Of a stretch of DNA of 44,517 bases, positions 7,495 through 15,486 are shown in pieces (the first letter of the stretch is position 1; each line of letters opens with the position of its first letter). The notes under the pieces are model-generated. The model ran no database searches and had not been told where the DNA came from. It worked only from the letters and a program-made list of their open reading frames with translations. This stretch comes from Candidatus Poribacteria bacterium (GTDB lineage Bacteria > Poribacteria > WGA-4E > WGA-3G): contig JAGWBV010000011.1 of assembly GCA_021295715.1 (NCBI GenBank), forward strand, positions 2,329 through 46,845, given 5' to 3'. Position numbers and translations under genes: made by a program.

Positions 7495-8553
7495 ATGGAA
7501 CGCACGTCAGTTAACCGCAAGGAAAAATTAAAATCTAAATTTCTACCTCTCCTTCTCATCCTGTTTTGTGGGGTTGCCCTCGGTGTCGGTATTCGGCATT
7601 ACAAGGATAGCAGGCCTCCTGTCGTAGCGTGGGAGGTTTACTTCAATGAGGTCGATGCTGGGGACAGCCACGATTCGCTTGAGAACCGTCTCGTCGAGAA
7701 ACTTATCACTGCGGCATCGCGAGTCGATGCTGCCCTCTATCATTTGGACTCCACACCAATAGCCGAGGGCTTAATCAAAGCCTACCGCCGCGGGGTCCAG
7801 GTCCGAATCGTCACTGAAACAGACAACATTGATGAGGAAGCAATTGCGCGATTGCAAGAAGTCGGCATCCCTGTCGCCGACGATGGAGATCCTGACAGTT
7901 ACATGCACCACAAATTCATCGTGATTGATGAGCGATACGTCTGGACAGGCTCCTACAACACCACCTATAACGGCGCGTATAGAAACAAGAATAACGTAAT
8001 ATTCATCGATTCTGTCCCACTGGCGTATAACTTCACACAGGAATTCCGAGAACTGTTCCGGCAAATGCGGGCTGAGAAATCTTCTGGCGCGTCTGTTGTG
8101 CATCCGAAAGTGACACTGAGTGACGGGACGCAGATATTCACCTATTTTTCACCAGACAACGACATTATCTCGTCGCTTCTAAGAGAGATTGGATCTGCCA
8201 AGAAGTCGATTCACTTCATGGCGTTTTCGTTCACGCAAGATGACCTCGGTCGTGCGATGCGGAATCGTTTTGAATCAGGGATTGATGTACGAGGTGTGTT
8301 TGAAGAATGGCAGATCAGTCGATACTCCGAATTTAAACCGATGAAGGCGGCAGGTATGTCGGTTATTCAAGACAGGAATACGGGAACGATGCATCACAAG
8401 GTAATTGTTATTGATGAGGAGACCGTGATTACGGGTTCGTACAACTTCTCCAAAAACGCGGAAGAGCGCAATAGTGAGAATCTATTGATTATCAAAGGAA
8501 ACCCCGATATTGCCCAAGCATACCTCGCCGAGTTCAATCGGGTTGCTCGTTAA
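7495..8553 (+). CDS. Phospholipase D-like protein with two HKD motifs
   Basis: 352 aa from ATG 7495; the frame also allows TTG 7453. One N-terminal membrane segment (about residues 11-30) predicts a membrane-anchored or secreted enzyme. The two catalytic HxKx4D motifs are intact and similar: MHHKFIVIDERYVWTGSYN and MHHKVIVIDEETVITGSYN. That gives the bilobed active site of the PLD superfamily (phospholipases, Nuc-type nucleases, cardiolipin synthases). The short length, single anchor and SYN signature after each motif resemble PLD-type nucleases/backbone hydrolases more than lipid synthases. No strong ribosome site is seen for either start. The stop overlaps the convergent HtrA-like gene by 4 bases in a GTTAAC palindrome. 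Confidence 0.88.
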   Translation: MERTSVNRKEKLKSKFLPLLLILFCGVALGVGIRHYKDSRPPVVAWEVYFNEVDAGDSHDSLENRLVEKLITAASRVDAALYHLDSTPIAEGLIKAYRRGVQVRIVTETDNIDEEAIARLQEVGIPVADDGDPDSYMHHKFIVIDERYVWTGSYNTTYNGAYRNKNNVIFIDSVPLAYNFTQEFRELFRQMRAEKSSGASVVHPKVTLSDGTQIFTYFSPDNDIISSLLREIGSAKKSIHFMAFSFTQDDLGRAMRNRFESGIDVRGVFEEWQISRYSEFKPMKAAGMSVIQDRNTGTMHHKVIVIDEETVITGSYNFSKNAEERNSENLLIIKGNPDIAQAYLAEFNRVAR

Positions 8554-9701
8554 CGCTTTTCACCCAATATCACAGTACAATGTTCTTCGGCACCATTTCT
8601 ACCGACCTTAAGGCGAACTTCAGTATCGGGTCGCTTGCTGACAACACATCTCAACAACTCGGCGTAGGAGTGCACAGGGACTTCGTTAAATTCGAGGATA
8701 AGGTCTCTGGGTAAAAGACCGCCCTTGTGCGCCGGACTGTTTTCAATTACACCCGTAACGAAGATCCCGAACTCGCCGACATCAACTTCAACACCGAGCC
8801 AGCCGCGAGCGACTTTCCCGTGTTCTATAATTTCTTTGGCAACAGCACGAACCGTCTCTATCGGCATAGCGAAGGTGATTTCCTGATTACGGATTCCCAA
8901 CGGTGGCGACTGAAGCAGAAATTGTGTAATGTCTATATCGTCCTGCTTCTTGAACAGTACATCCGCAGGCGAATTCGTCCGGGTGGGTTCCGTCAAGACT
9001 GCGAGGATCATCCCAACGACCTCTCCTGATGTGTTTACGACTGCGCCACCACTATTGCCGGGTGTGACCGCGGCGTTGATTTTAATTAATTCTCCACACA
9101 ATTGATTCGGCAAAGTATCCCAACCTCCGACAATACCGAAAGAGACAATGGGACTCTGTCCATAAGTGCTCCCTATTGTCACGACCCACGAACCGGTATC
9201 AATTTTTGAAGAATCACCCCACTTATGAGGCGATATGAGTTCAATCCACTCGCCAGATACCTTTGGTTCAACGACATCTGCTATTGGCGCGGATTCGTGC
9301 AGTGAATTTGCAATCCGAAGCACCGCAATATCAGAGAGTATATCCGTGCCGACCAATTTTGCCGAAGACACCTTTTTATCGTTAAAGATCACCTCAATCT
9401 TGCTTGGCGTTTCCATTTCAAAAGTGGTCGTCACAACGTGTCCAGCGGTGTCAATAACAATACCGGAACCGATATTTTGGCGCGTAAACGCCAACTTTTC
9501 TGTGTCCGATGGAAGCGGCACCGACATCACCTGTGTCGCGACAACCTTTACAACTGCCGGACGCGCATCAGTGACGACTCTCTGAAAATCCTTTTCAAGC
9601 CTCTGCAGGACGCTCTCATTCGCGAAGCCGGGAATGACGATAGAGAAAAGTAGACTCAGTAATCCAATTATCAATTGGTGTTTTAATTTTGGCATGCACA
9701 T
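8550..9701 (-). CDS. HtrA/DegP-like trypsin-fold protein with PDZ, catalytic His missing
   Basis: 383 aa. A signal peptide (about residues 8-28) sends it to the periplasm. The trypsin-like domain keeps Asp124 (SDIAVLRI) and Ser217 (TPGNSGGA). At the normal His position (VTNNHV in DegP) it reads VVTTTFEM, so Phe94 replaces His, and no other His is nearby. One C-terminal PDZ domain follows (RGWLGVEVDVGEFGIFVTGV…). It is the third gene after an ECF sigma and an anti-sigma factor. This is comparable to rpoE/algU operons that end in mucD, where HtrA proteases tune the envelope stress response. As written it should be a poor or inactive protease and may act as a chaperone or sensor. AAGGA lies 9 bases before the first ATG; Met3 is an alternative. 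Confidence 0.88.
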   Translation of the reverse strand: MCMPKLKHQLIIGLLSLLFSIVIPGFANESVLQRLEKDFQRVVTDARPAVVKVVATQVMSVPLPSDTEKLAFTRQNIGSGIVIDTAGHVVTTTFEMETPSKIEVIFNDKKVSSAKLVGTDILSDIAVLRIANSLHESAPIADVVEPKVSGEWIELISPHKWGDSSKIDTGSWVVTIGSTYGQSPIVSFGIVGGWDTLPNQLCGELIKINAAVTPGNSGGAVVNTSGEVVGMILAVLTEPTRTNSPADVLFKKQDDIDITQFLLQSPPLGIRNQEITFAMPIETVRAVAKEIIEHGKVARGWLGVEVDVGEFGIFVTGVIENSPAHKGGLLPRDLILEFNEVPVHSYAELLRCVVSKRPDTEVRLKVGRNGAEEHCTVILGEKR

Positions 9702-9733
9702 GCTTTACTTTCCTTAATTGCACATTTTGAGCA

Positions 9734-9777
9734 GCCTCTGGAAATCGCGAGTAAAACTCGCTCCTACAAAAAGAGGC
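9734..9777. repeat. Nested hairpin between anti-sigma and htrA-like genes
   Basis: An outer 6-bp stem GCCTCT/AGAGGC encloses GCGAGT-AAA-ACTCGC (9747-9761). It is a short palindromic intergenic element with no T-run on the minus strand, so it is not an obvious terminator. It could modulate the ratio of anti-sigma to HtrA-like message. Confidence 0.5.
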
Positions 9778-9795
9778 TACGTATGCCTCGCTGAA

Positions 9796-10374
9796 CTAAA
9801 GCCCACCCCGCGTGGAGGCGTTGGTATAACTCACCTGTTTTAAGACGTAATGTTGTTGCGTGGGTCGGACTGGCGTTGAGATAACACCACTCGGTAGACG
9901 TTGGCTCCTGTTTCCCACAACCCGTCGCGTCCCTACCGGTGAGGTTGCAACTTGGATTTCTTGAGACTCAGATGTTATCGCAGCTGAACGGGAGCCTCGA
10001 TCAAATAGGAATCCGTCTTGATAGAGATAGGTACCAGTTATGGCGAGAATTATCGCCAGAATGCCACTGAATGCCCATACTGGACGGCGAAATACATCCA
10101 GCAGTTGTTTCCAATCTGTTGTCGCGATCCCCTTAACTCCACGGATCTCGCGTCGCTCTTCGTCGATCCGTTGTAGCACCGTCGGCATAAAGTAGGGTGA
10201 AGGCTCAATCTGTGGCAGTTGCTGGACGGCTTTAACAGATTCCTGGAATTTGGCATATTCCTGCTGACACGCCTCACACGCCGCAATGTGTTTCTCAAAA
10301 CTCTGCAACGCCTGATAATCAAGTGTGTCCTCAAAATGATCGGAAAAATGTTCCTCAGCCTGTAGGCAGTTCAT
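9796..10374 (-). CDS. Anti-sigma factor, zinc-finger (zf-HC2) single-pass membrane protein
   Basis: 192 aa. The cytoplasmic N-terminus has the ZAS-type pattern with HIAACEACQQEY (about residues 29-40). A single membrane helix (PVWAFSGILAIILAITGTYL) lies at about residues 98-117, and the remainder is a short extracytoplasmic tail. It starts 21 bases after the ECF sigma stop. Such proteins hold the partner sigma inactive until an envelope signal triggers release or proteolysis. The HtrA-like gene follows in the same operon. An AGGAG site lies upstream of the ATG. Confidence 0.9.
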   Translation of the reverse strand: MNCLQAEEHFSDHFEDTLDYQALQSFEKHIAACEACQQEYAKFQESVKAVQQLPQIEPSPYFMPTVLQRIDEERREIRGVKGIATTDWKQLLDVFRRPVWAFSGILAIILAITGTYLYQDGFLFDRGSRSAAITSESQEIQVATSPVGTRRVVGNRSQRLPSGVISTPVRPTQQHYVLKQVSYTNASTRGGL

Positions 10375-10395
10375 AATAAACGACTCCTATGAACA

Positions 10396-10995
10396 TTAGA
10401 TAAACGGTTTTAACTTATCCTTAAGCATGAGTCGGGCACGATTGATACGAGATTTCGTTGTCCCGCTCCGGAGCTCCAATACCTCACTGATTTCGTCGTA
10501 ACTCAATCCCTGCAGGTCGCGTAAGACGAGCGGGAGTCTGTACTGTTCTGGCAATTCCGCGATCGCTTTTTGGATTGCGTTGCGTAATTCTTTACGTTCA
10601 AGTTCTACATCCGGTTGGAAAGTAGGATTCGCGGGCGCATTTGCGATCAGATCGATTTCTTCTGTGTCGTTGCCACCATCACTTCCGGTGTTCACCACGT
10701 TATCAACTCTGTATTTGTCCCGCCGCTCTCGATTTCGGATTTCATTTTTACAAAGGTTTTTAGCGATGTGATACATCCAGGTCTTAAAATGTGCTCGCCC
10801 GGGTTTATAACGATGCGCCGCTTTAAACATACGCATGAACGTCTCCTGCGCCAAATCCTCAGCGTTATCCCTATCATTGATGAACCGAGCAATAAAATTA
10901 ATGAGCGGCTGCTGATGTCGGCGCACGAGAAGCGTAAACGCGCCTTCATCTCCTTTTTGGTAGCGTTGCATTAATTCATCATCTAAGTCAAGCAT
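10396..10995 (-). CDS. ECF-family RNA polymerase sigma factor (RpoE-like)
   Basis: 199 aa from ATG 10995. I prefer this start because CGGAGG sits 6 bases before it. An in-frame upstream ATG at 11031 would place that site inside the gene. Region 2 is clear (RDNAEDLAQETFMRMFKAAH, FKTWMYHIAKN). Region 4 is PEQYRLPLVLRDLQGLSYDE followed by the TTKSRINRAR recognition helix. A linker of acidic and Asn-rich residues separates them. It is first in an operon with its cognate anti-sigma and an HtrA-like gene, so it probably answers envelope stress and may autoregulate. Confidence 0.93.
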   Translation of the reverse strand: MLDLDDELMQRYQKGDEGAFTLLVRRHQQPLINFIARFINDRDNAEDLAQETFMRMFKAAHRYKPGRAHFKTWMYHIAKNLCKNEIRNRERRDKYRVDNVVNTGSDGGNDTEEIDLIANAPANPTFQPDVELERKELRNAIQKAIAELPEQYRLPLVLRDLQGLSYDEISEVLELRSGTTKSRINRARLMLKDKLKPFI

Positions 10996-11031
10996 CAGGT
11001 TCCTCCGGAGGTGCTTATCCATAATATACAC

Positions 11032-11353
11032 CGAACCTCAGATTTGGTTGCAATTTTTTTGGTGCATGAAAATGGAGACCGGAAATCAGATATATAGTAA
11101 AACCCGTAATTACTTATACACCAACGCAAGGGCGAGGTTACAAACCTCGCCAGCTGTGGAGGCTCTTGTTCACTGACGAACTGTAAACATATTTTTGGAT
11201 TTTACTGTATTATGGTGCGTGTCTTGACCTTAAAACGGGTTTTCGTGTATGATTATTTTGATAAAGCACGACGCAATCCTACAAAAATTTAGCATATTTA
11301 TACAGCGGATGTCAAATTCAGAATGGAACAATTGCTTTCAGATGGAGGTATAC
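11032..11353. other. Divergent intergenic region, sigma operon / O-methyltransferase
   Basis: About 320 bases with promoters expected for both strands, though none is distinct enough to call. It contains the hairpin at 11131-11151. An in-frame upstream start for the methyltransferase at 11249 is less likely than ATG 11354. Confidence 0.5.
11131..11151. repeat. GGTT-TGT-AACC family hairpin
   Basis: GGCGAGGTT / AACCTCGCC forms a perfect 9-bp stem with a 3-base loop (TGT when read on the minus strand). Related hairpins with compensating stem changes lie at 12616-12630 and 27232-27252. Confidence 0.6.
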
Positions 11354-11923
11354 ATGTTTGATCAGGTCTTACAAGAAGTCGAAGCACAGTGTAAAGAAGA
11401 GAGAATTCCAATGTTGGGGGAAGAAAAGGCGAAATTTCTCGCCGCTTGCGTTGAAAAGGCAAAACCGTCTCTCATTGTCGAATGTGGAACCGCTATCGGT
11501 TATTCCGGACTCTGGATGCTACGTGTGTTGAAAGCCGCTGGCACCGGACGCTTGATAACGATCGAGATAGATGCTGAGCGCGCCGCGCAAGCACGAACGA
11601 ATTTCGAGCGCGCCGGAATGGCAGCCCTGGTTGACTCACGTATTGGTGATGCACAAGAAGTGCTCAAAAGCATTCAAGACCCTGTTGACTTTCTGCTCCT
11701 CGATAATAACTTCAACAATTACTTCCCGTGTTTTCAGGCAATTGAACCGCAGTTGACAAATCCCGCAACCGTTGTAGCGGACAACGTCGGTATCGGTGCC
11801 GAATCAATGGCAGATTACCTGTCGCACGTCCGAGAGCGTTATGAATCCGAAACACACTGGTTTGACATCGATCTTCCGTGGGTGAAACAGGACGCAATCG
11901 AAGTGAGCATTTATCGACGTTAG
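11354..11923 (+). CDS. SAM-dependent O-methyltransferase, family 3 type
   Basis: 189 aa from ATG 11354, which has GGAGG 5 bases upstream. The Rossmann SAM site is IVECGTAIGYSGLWML (about residues 38-53), followed by the acidic strand end TIEIDAERAAQA and the metal/active-site region FLLLDNNFNNY. Small class I catechol-O-methyltransferase-like enzymes of this size methylate phenolic hydroxyls with a divalent metal. The usual DADK-type motif after strand 4 is altered to DNN, so activity or metal use may differ. It stands alone, with the UxaA-like gene 158 bases downstream. Confidence 0.8.
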   Translation: MFDQVLQEVEAQCKEERIPMLGEEKAKFLAACVEKAKPSLIVECGTAIGYSGLWMLRVLKAAGTGRLITIEIDAERAAQARTNFERAGMAALVDSRIGDAQEVLKSIQDPVDFLLLDNNFNNYFPCFQAIEPQLTNPATVVADNVGIGAESMADYLSHVRERYESETHWFDIDLPWVKQDAIEVSIYRR

Positions 11924-11934
11924 TTTTTTATTGT

Positions 11935-11976
11935 CTGAATCAGGATTCACAGGATTTTAGGATTTGCAGGATGGGA
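11935..11976. repeat. AGGATT-rich short repeat
   Basis: Four AGGAT units in about 30 bases (AGGATTCAC, AGGATTTT, AGGATTTGC, AGGAT). It immediately follows the methyltransferase stop and resembles short intergenic repeats seen in other environmental bacterial genomes. Confidence 0.45.
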
Positions 11977-12081
11977 GATATTCCACGACTGACAACTGTT
12001 CTCTACAAAATTACCGAAATATTTTTAAACGTCATCTCACGTCTTCAATAAATACCGGTATTACCAAAGGAGTACGTTTGT

Positions 12082-14811
12082 ATGGATTATGATTTTACGA
12101 TCGTTGCACGGCTGCCTTCACCGGATGATAACGTTGCTATTGCCACACAAACCTTAGAAGGTGGCACGCGCATCCGTTATAGCGGTTCTAATGGGGAACA
12201 GCAGTTTCAACTATCGCATACCATCTTAGAAGGACATCGGTTCGCGATACAATCAATTTCGGAAAGCGAGCCGCTATTGTCATGGGGTCTACCTTTCGGT
12301 TTTGCTACACGTTCTATTTCCCCCGGCGATTACGTGTGCAATCAAAAGATGATTGATTCGTTATCAATTAGAAACCTACCCTTTGAATTGCCAGAGACCC
12401 CCAATTTCAGCGATAAAATGGCACCCTATCAATTAGATGAAGCAGAATTCCGCTCAGGAAAACAGGTGCAACGTCATGCAAATGAACGTCCCTTCTTGGG
12501 TTATCAGCGTCCCGGTAATCGTGGCGTTGGCACGCGAAACTATATCGTCGTTATGGGAACAACTGCACGAACCTCTGGCTTTGCGAGAAGACTCGCCGAT
12601 ATGTGTTCTGTAGGAGGGGTTTGTAACCCCGAGGCATTCCCCAACATAGACGGCATTGTCGCCGTAACGCACACGGAGGGTGGTGAAAGTCAGACTCCGA
12701 ATAATATTGATATGCTGCTCCGAACGCTCGCTGGCTTCACCGTCCATCCGAATATCGGCGCGGTCCTGCTTGTTGATTACGGCACCGAGGCAGTCACAAA
12801 CGAAATGCTCAAGGCGTATATGGCGCGCGAGGGATATGCTCTGGATGATGTTGTGCACCATTTCTATCGACTACAAGGCAGTTTCGACACCGATTTAGCC
12901 GGTGGTGCAGAAATTATTAACGGATGGTTGGACGGCGTAGACAGCGTCGCGCGCACCGAGCAATCCTTGGAACACCTCAAAATCGCCTTGCAGTGTGGCG
13001 GTTCTGATGCGTTTTCCGGTGTATCGGGGAACCCACTCGCTGCCTACGTTGCGAAAGAGGTTATCCGTTATGGTGGGTGTGCCAACCTTGCGGAAACGGA
13101 TGAACTTATCGGTTCCGAGGCGTACGTGCTACAGAACGCCCGCGACCTACCGACAGCGCGTAAGTTTCTCAAGACAATTGAACGTTTCAAGGAACGCGTG
13201 GCGTGGCACGGACACTCCGCAGAGGGAAATCCATCTGGGGGTAACAATTTTCGTGGACTCTATAACATCGCCATTAAATCGATCGGTGCGGCGATGAAAC
13301 GGCACCCTGAGGTCTGTTTGGATCATGTCATTGACTACAGCCAACTGATGGAGAAACCGGGTTACTATTTCATGGACAGTCCCGGCAACGATCTGGAGAG
13401 CATCGCTGGACAGGTTGCATCAGGTTCTAACATGATTTTCTTTGTCACTGGGAACGGCTCGATTACCAACTTCCCGTTCGTACCGACCCTTAAAATTGTC
13501 ACGACGACAGGGCGATATGAAATGCTTGAAAAGGACATGGACGTAAATGCGGGTGCGTATCTCGATGGCACACCGATGGAAGAACTCGGTGAGTCTATGC
13601 TCAACTTGACGGTGGACGTGGCATCAGGTGAACGTTCTGTTGGTGAAAAAGCCGGGCACTCGCAAGTCTCGCTGTGGCGCGATTGGAAGCAGACGGGTCC
13701 GGTGGATTTAAATCCGTTGTTGACAGACTCCGAATTGAAGCCTGGCGAACCGATTCCGATCGAAACCCGCGAAGTAGCCGCGAGTTCTCAGGAATTGCAA
13801 TTCAGCGCACTTCAAACAGAAGATGGATGCCGTACGGATCAAGTGGGACTGATTTTGCCGACCAGTCTCTGTTCTGGACAGATTGCACAGATGATTGCGC
13901 ACCGTTGCAACGAACGGAGAATTGGAGAAAAGCAAGGCATCTCGCGTTTTGTTGCCCTCCCACATACAGAAGGGTGTGGCGTCTCCGGCGGACGGTCAGA
14001 GGAGATTTACACCCGCACGATGATTGGACACCTCACGCATCCGACGGTTGCCCTTGGTTTACTCCTCGAACACGGTTGTGAAAAGACACACAACGACCAT
14101 GTCCGACATGAAATCCAAAAACTCGGCATATCGGCGGAACGCTACGGTTGGGCGAGTGTGCAATTAGATGGCGGCATTGATGCAGTTATTGAGAAGGTGC
14201 AAGACTGGTTTTCGGAGGAACTTACGGATAAACCGACTGTTCCGGTTGTCGATGCGGGATTAGAACACCTCTGTATAGCCGTAACATCAACTGGAATAGC
14301 GACTGAAGAAGTCTCGGAGTCTCTGACGCAATTGACGCATAGAGTTGTCGTTGCGGGGGGAACGGTCATCGTGCCAGCAAATGCGGAATGGCTATCAGCA
14401 GTCAGCGGTCAGCCGTCAGTGGGTCGTCTGACAAACACACGGAGAACTATTACACCGACGTTGGCGTATGGGCAGCGGGTTGAGAAGCCGGGCTTCCATA
14501 TCATGGAAACACCGACCGATCAGCAGACGGAGACGCTGACAGGGTTAGGCGCGACGGGTGTGGATCTGGCACTTGCGCATATCGTCGGGGCACCTTTACA
14601 ATCGCATGTAATGGTCCCACTGATTCAGGTCTCTACAGATGCCACAACACAAGCCAACTACGGTGCGGATTTGGATTTGGAGACTGCTGATGTTGACGAG
14701 TTGTTAGCGTTAGTTATAGAAGTGGCTTCGCGGCAGTATACACCGAAGTTGCATGGTAAAGGGAATACGGATTTCCAGTTGACGCGAGGATTATTGGGAA
14801 TTTCAATGTAA
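12082..14811 (+). CDS. Altronate/galactarate dehydratase (UxaA)-family protein, double-length
   Basis: 909 aa, against about 500 for UxaA. An N-terminal SAF-like region (residues 1-100) is followed by the family core: RPGNRGVGTRNYIVVMGTT (about 144-162), HTEGGESQ, NPSGGNN, MDSPGNDLESIAGQVA and VTGNGSITNFP. A second partial copy of the front half then follows: LILPTSLCSGQIAQ, HTEGCGVSGGRSEE, HPTVALGLLLEHGCEKTHND. It ends with a METPTDQQTETLTGLGATG segment resembling the MDSPGND region. Family members dehydrate sugar acids with an iron centre. The pseudo-dimer may be a sugar-acid dehydratase of new specificity. The ribosome site AAAGGAG precedes the ATG. Two short repeat-like sequences are embedded in frame (12611-12631, 14391-14420). 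Confidence 0.82.
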   Translation: MDYDFTIVARLPSPDDNVAIATQTLEGGTRIRYSGSNGEQQFQLSHTILEGHRFAIQSISESEPLLSWGLPFGFATRSISPGDYVCNQKMIDSLSIRNLPFELPETPNFSDKMAPYQLDEAEFRSGKQVQRHANERPFLGYQRPGNRGVGTRNYIVVMGTTARTSGFARRLADMCSVGGVCNPEAFPNIDGIVAVTHTEGGESQTPNNIDMLLRTLAGFTVHPNIGAVLLVDYGTEAVTNEMLKAYMAREGYALDDVVHHFYRLQGSFDTDLAGGAEIINGWLDGVDSVARTEQSLEHLKIALQCGGSDAFSGVSGNPLAAYVAKEVIRYGGCANLAETDELIGSEAYVLQNARDLPTARKFLKTIERFKERVAWHGHSAEGNPSGGNNFRGLYNIAIKSIGAAMKRHPEVCLDHVIDYSQLMEKPGYYFMDSPGNDLESIAGQVASGSNMIFFVTGNGSITNFPFVPTLKIVTTTGRYEMLEKDMDVNAGAYLDGTPMEELGESMLNLTVDVASGERSVGEKAGHSQVSLWRDWKQTGPVDLNPLLTDSELKPGEPIPIETREVAASSQELQFSALQTEDGCRTDQVGLILPTSLCSGQIAQMIAHRCNERRIGEKQGISRFVALPHTEGCGVSGGRSEEIYTRTMIGHLTHPTVALGLLLEHGCEKTHNDHVRHEIQKLGISAERYGWASVQLDGGIDAVIEKVQDWFSEELTDKPTVPVVDAGLEHLCIAVTSTGIATEEVSESLTQLTHRVVVAGGTVIVPANAEWLSAVSGQPSVGRLTNTRRTITPTLAYGQRVEKPGFHIMETPTDQQTETLTGLGATGVDLALAHIVGAPLQSHVMVPLIQVSTDATTQANYGADLDLETADVDELLALVIEVASRQYTPKLHGKGNTDFQLTRGLLGISM
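12616..12630. repeat. GGTT-TGT-AACC hairpin inside coding sequence
   Basis: GGGGTT-TGT-AACCCC, preceded by GTAGGA as in the intergenic copy at 27228. It encodes part of SVGGVCNPEAF in the UxaA-like protein. A member of an otherwise intergenic hairpin family sits in frame within a gene. Confidence 0.5.
14391..14420. repeat. TCAGC/TCAGT-type repeat inside coding sequence
   Basis: A run of CAGCAGTCAGCGGTCAGCCG-type units, coding for LSAVSGQPSVG. Similar CAGTC/TCAGC-rich stretches are intergenic at 18410-18430, 33228-33255, 34707-34770 and 42105-42125. Confidence 0.4.
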
Positions 14812-14863
14812 TCAGATAAGACCTCTTTTCTTGGCACGGTATCTCAGACTGTGTTATAATTTT

Positions 14864-15154
14864 ATGGCAATTTCAAGTCGAGAAATAATTAAAAGGCTAA
14901 AAAAAGAAGGTTGGACATTGGTTCATGTTGTTGGTAGCCATCACCACTACAAGCATCCGGACAGGCCCGGCAGAGTGACCGTTCCTCATCCCAAGAAAGA
15001 CCTGAGAAGACAGACATTGTTGAGTATCTGTGGACAAGCAGGTTGGAATGGATGGGACCCGAATTGGAAGAAAAACAGAAGAACACGAGGTATGCTATGC
15101 AGAGGGATTACCCAATTGTTATTCACAAAGATCCAGACAGTGACTATTGTGTAA
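14864..15154 (+). CDS. hicA: HicA-type mRNA interferase toxin
   Basis: 96 aa from ATG 14864; an earlier ATG at 14831 lies over a likely promoter region. It has the compact double-stranded-RNA-binding-like HicA fold: SSREIIKRLKKEGWTLVHVVGSHHHYKHP with the catalytic His in the GSHHHY segment, then TVPHPKKDL and a final helix. HicA toxins cleave mRNA in stressed cells. The C-terminus beyond QAGWNGW is basic and longer than the usual 60-80 residues, and it overlaps hicB by 58 bases. A frameshift near 15040 could instead have removed the natural stop. Confidence 0.85.
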   Translation: MAISSREIIKRLKKEGWTLVHVVGSHHHYKHPDRPGRVTVPHPKKDLRRQTLLSICGQAGWNGWDPNWKKNRRTRGMLCRGITQLLFTKIQTVTIV

Positions 15155-15444
15155 CTGTGCCAGATTTGCCCGGTTGCATAACTGCTGGGGATACACTTGA
15201 TGATGCACAAAACCAAGCATTGGAAGCTATACAATGCCATATCGAAGGCATGCTGCTTGATGGCGAACCCATTCCTGAAGCGAAAGAGATTGCATTTCAC
15301 CAAAACAATCCAGATTATGTTGATGGCACGTGGAAGTCTGTCGCAATAACTTTGCCTGATATTTCCGAAATTCAGGTGCGTCACTCTGGCCGGATTCAAA
15401 GATTTCTCCAATGGTTCAACCGAACGACTCAAACTATTCGATGA
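15097..15444 (+). CDS. hicB: HicB-type antitoxin
   Basis: 115 aa from ATG 15097, with ACGAGG 6 bases before it; the frame extends upstream to 15043. The HicB signature is clear: YPIVIHKDPDSDYCVTVPDLPGC, ITAGDTLDDAQNQALEAI, and EGMLLDGEPIPE. This degenerate RNase-H-like domain binds and blocks HicA. The C-terminal segment (SVAITLPDISEIQ…) is short and does not show a clear ribbon-helix-helix or HTH DNA-binding domain, so autorepression is uncertain. It lies directly behind and partly within hicA, the standard toxin-first order. Confidence 0.88.
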   Translation: MQRDYPIVIHKDPDSDYCVTVPDLPGCITAGDTLDDAQNQALEAIQCHIEGMLLDGEPIPEAKEIAFHQNNPDYVDGTWKSVAITLPDISEIQVRHSGRIQRFLQWFNRTTQTIR

Positions 15445-15486
15445 GAGTGGTCTACGCCGAGTTAACCGGATTAAACACGACGGGCA

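Noticed and set aside
14831-14863. Upstream ATG extension of hicA
   Set aside because: It overlaps likely promoter sequence and adds residues not seen in HicA proteins; ATG 14864 matches the family start.
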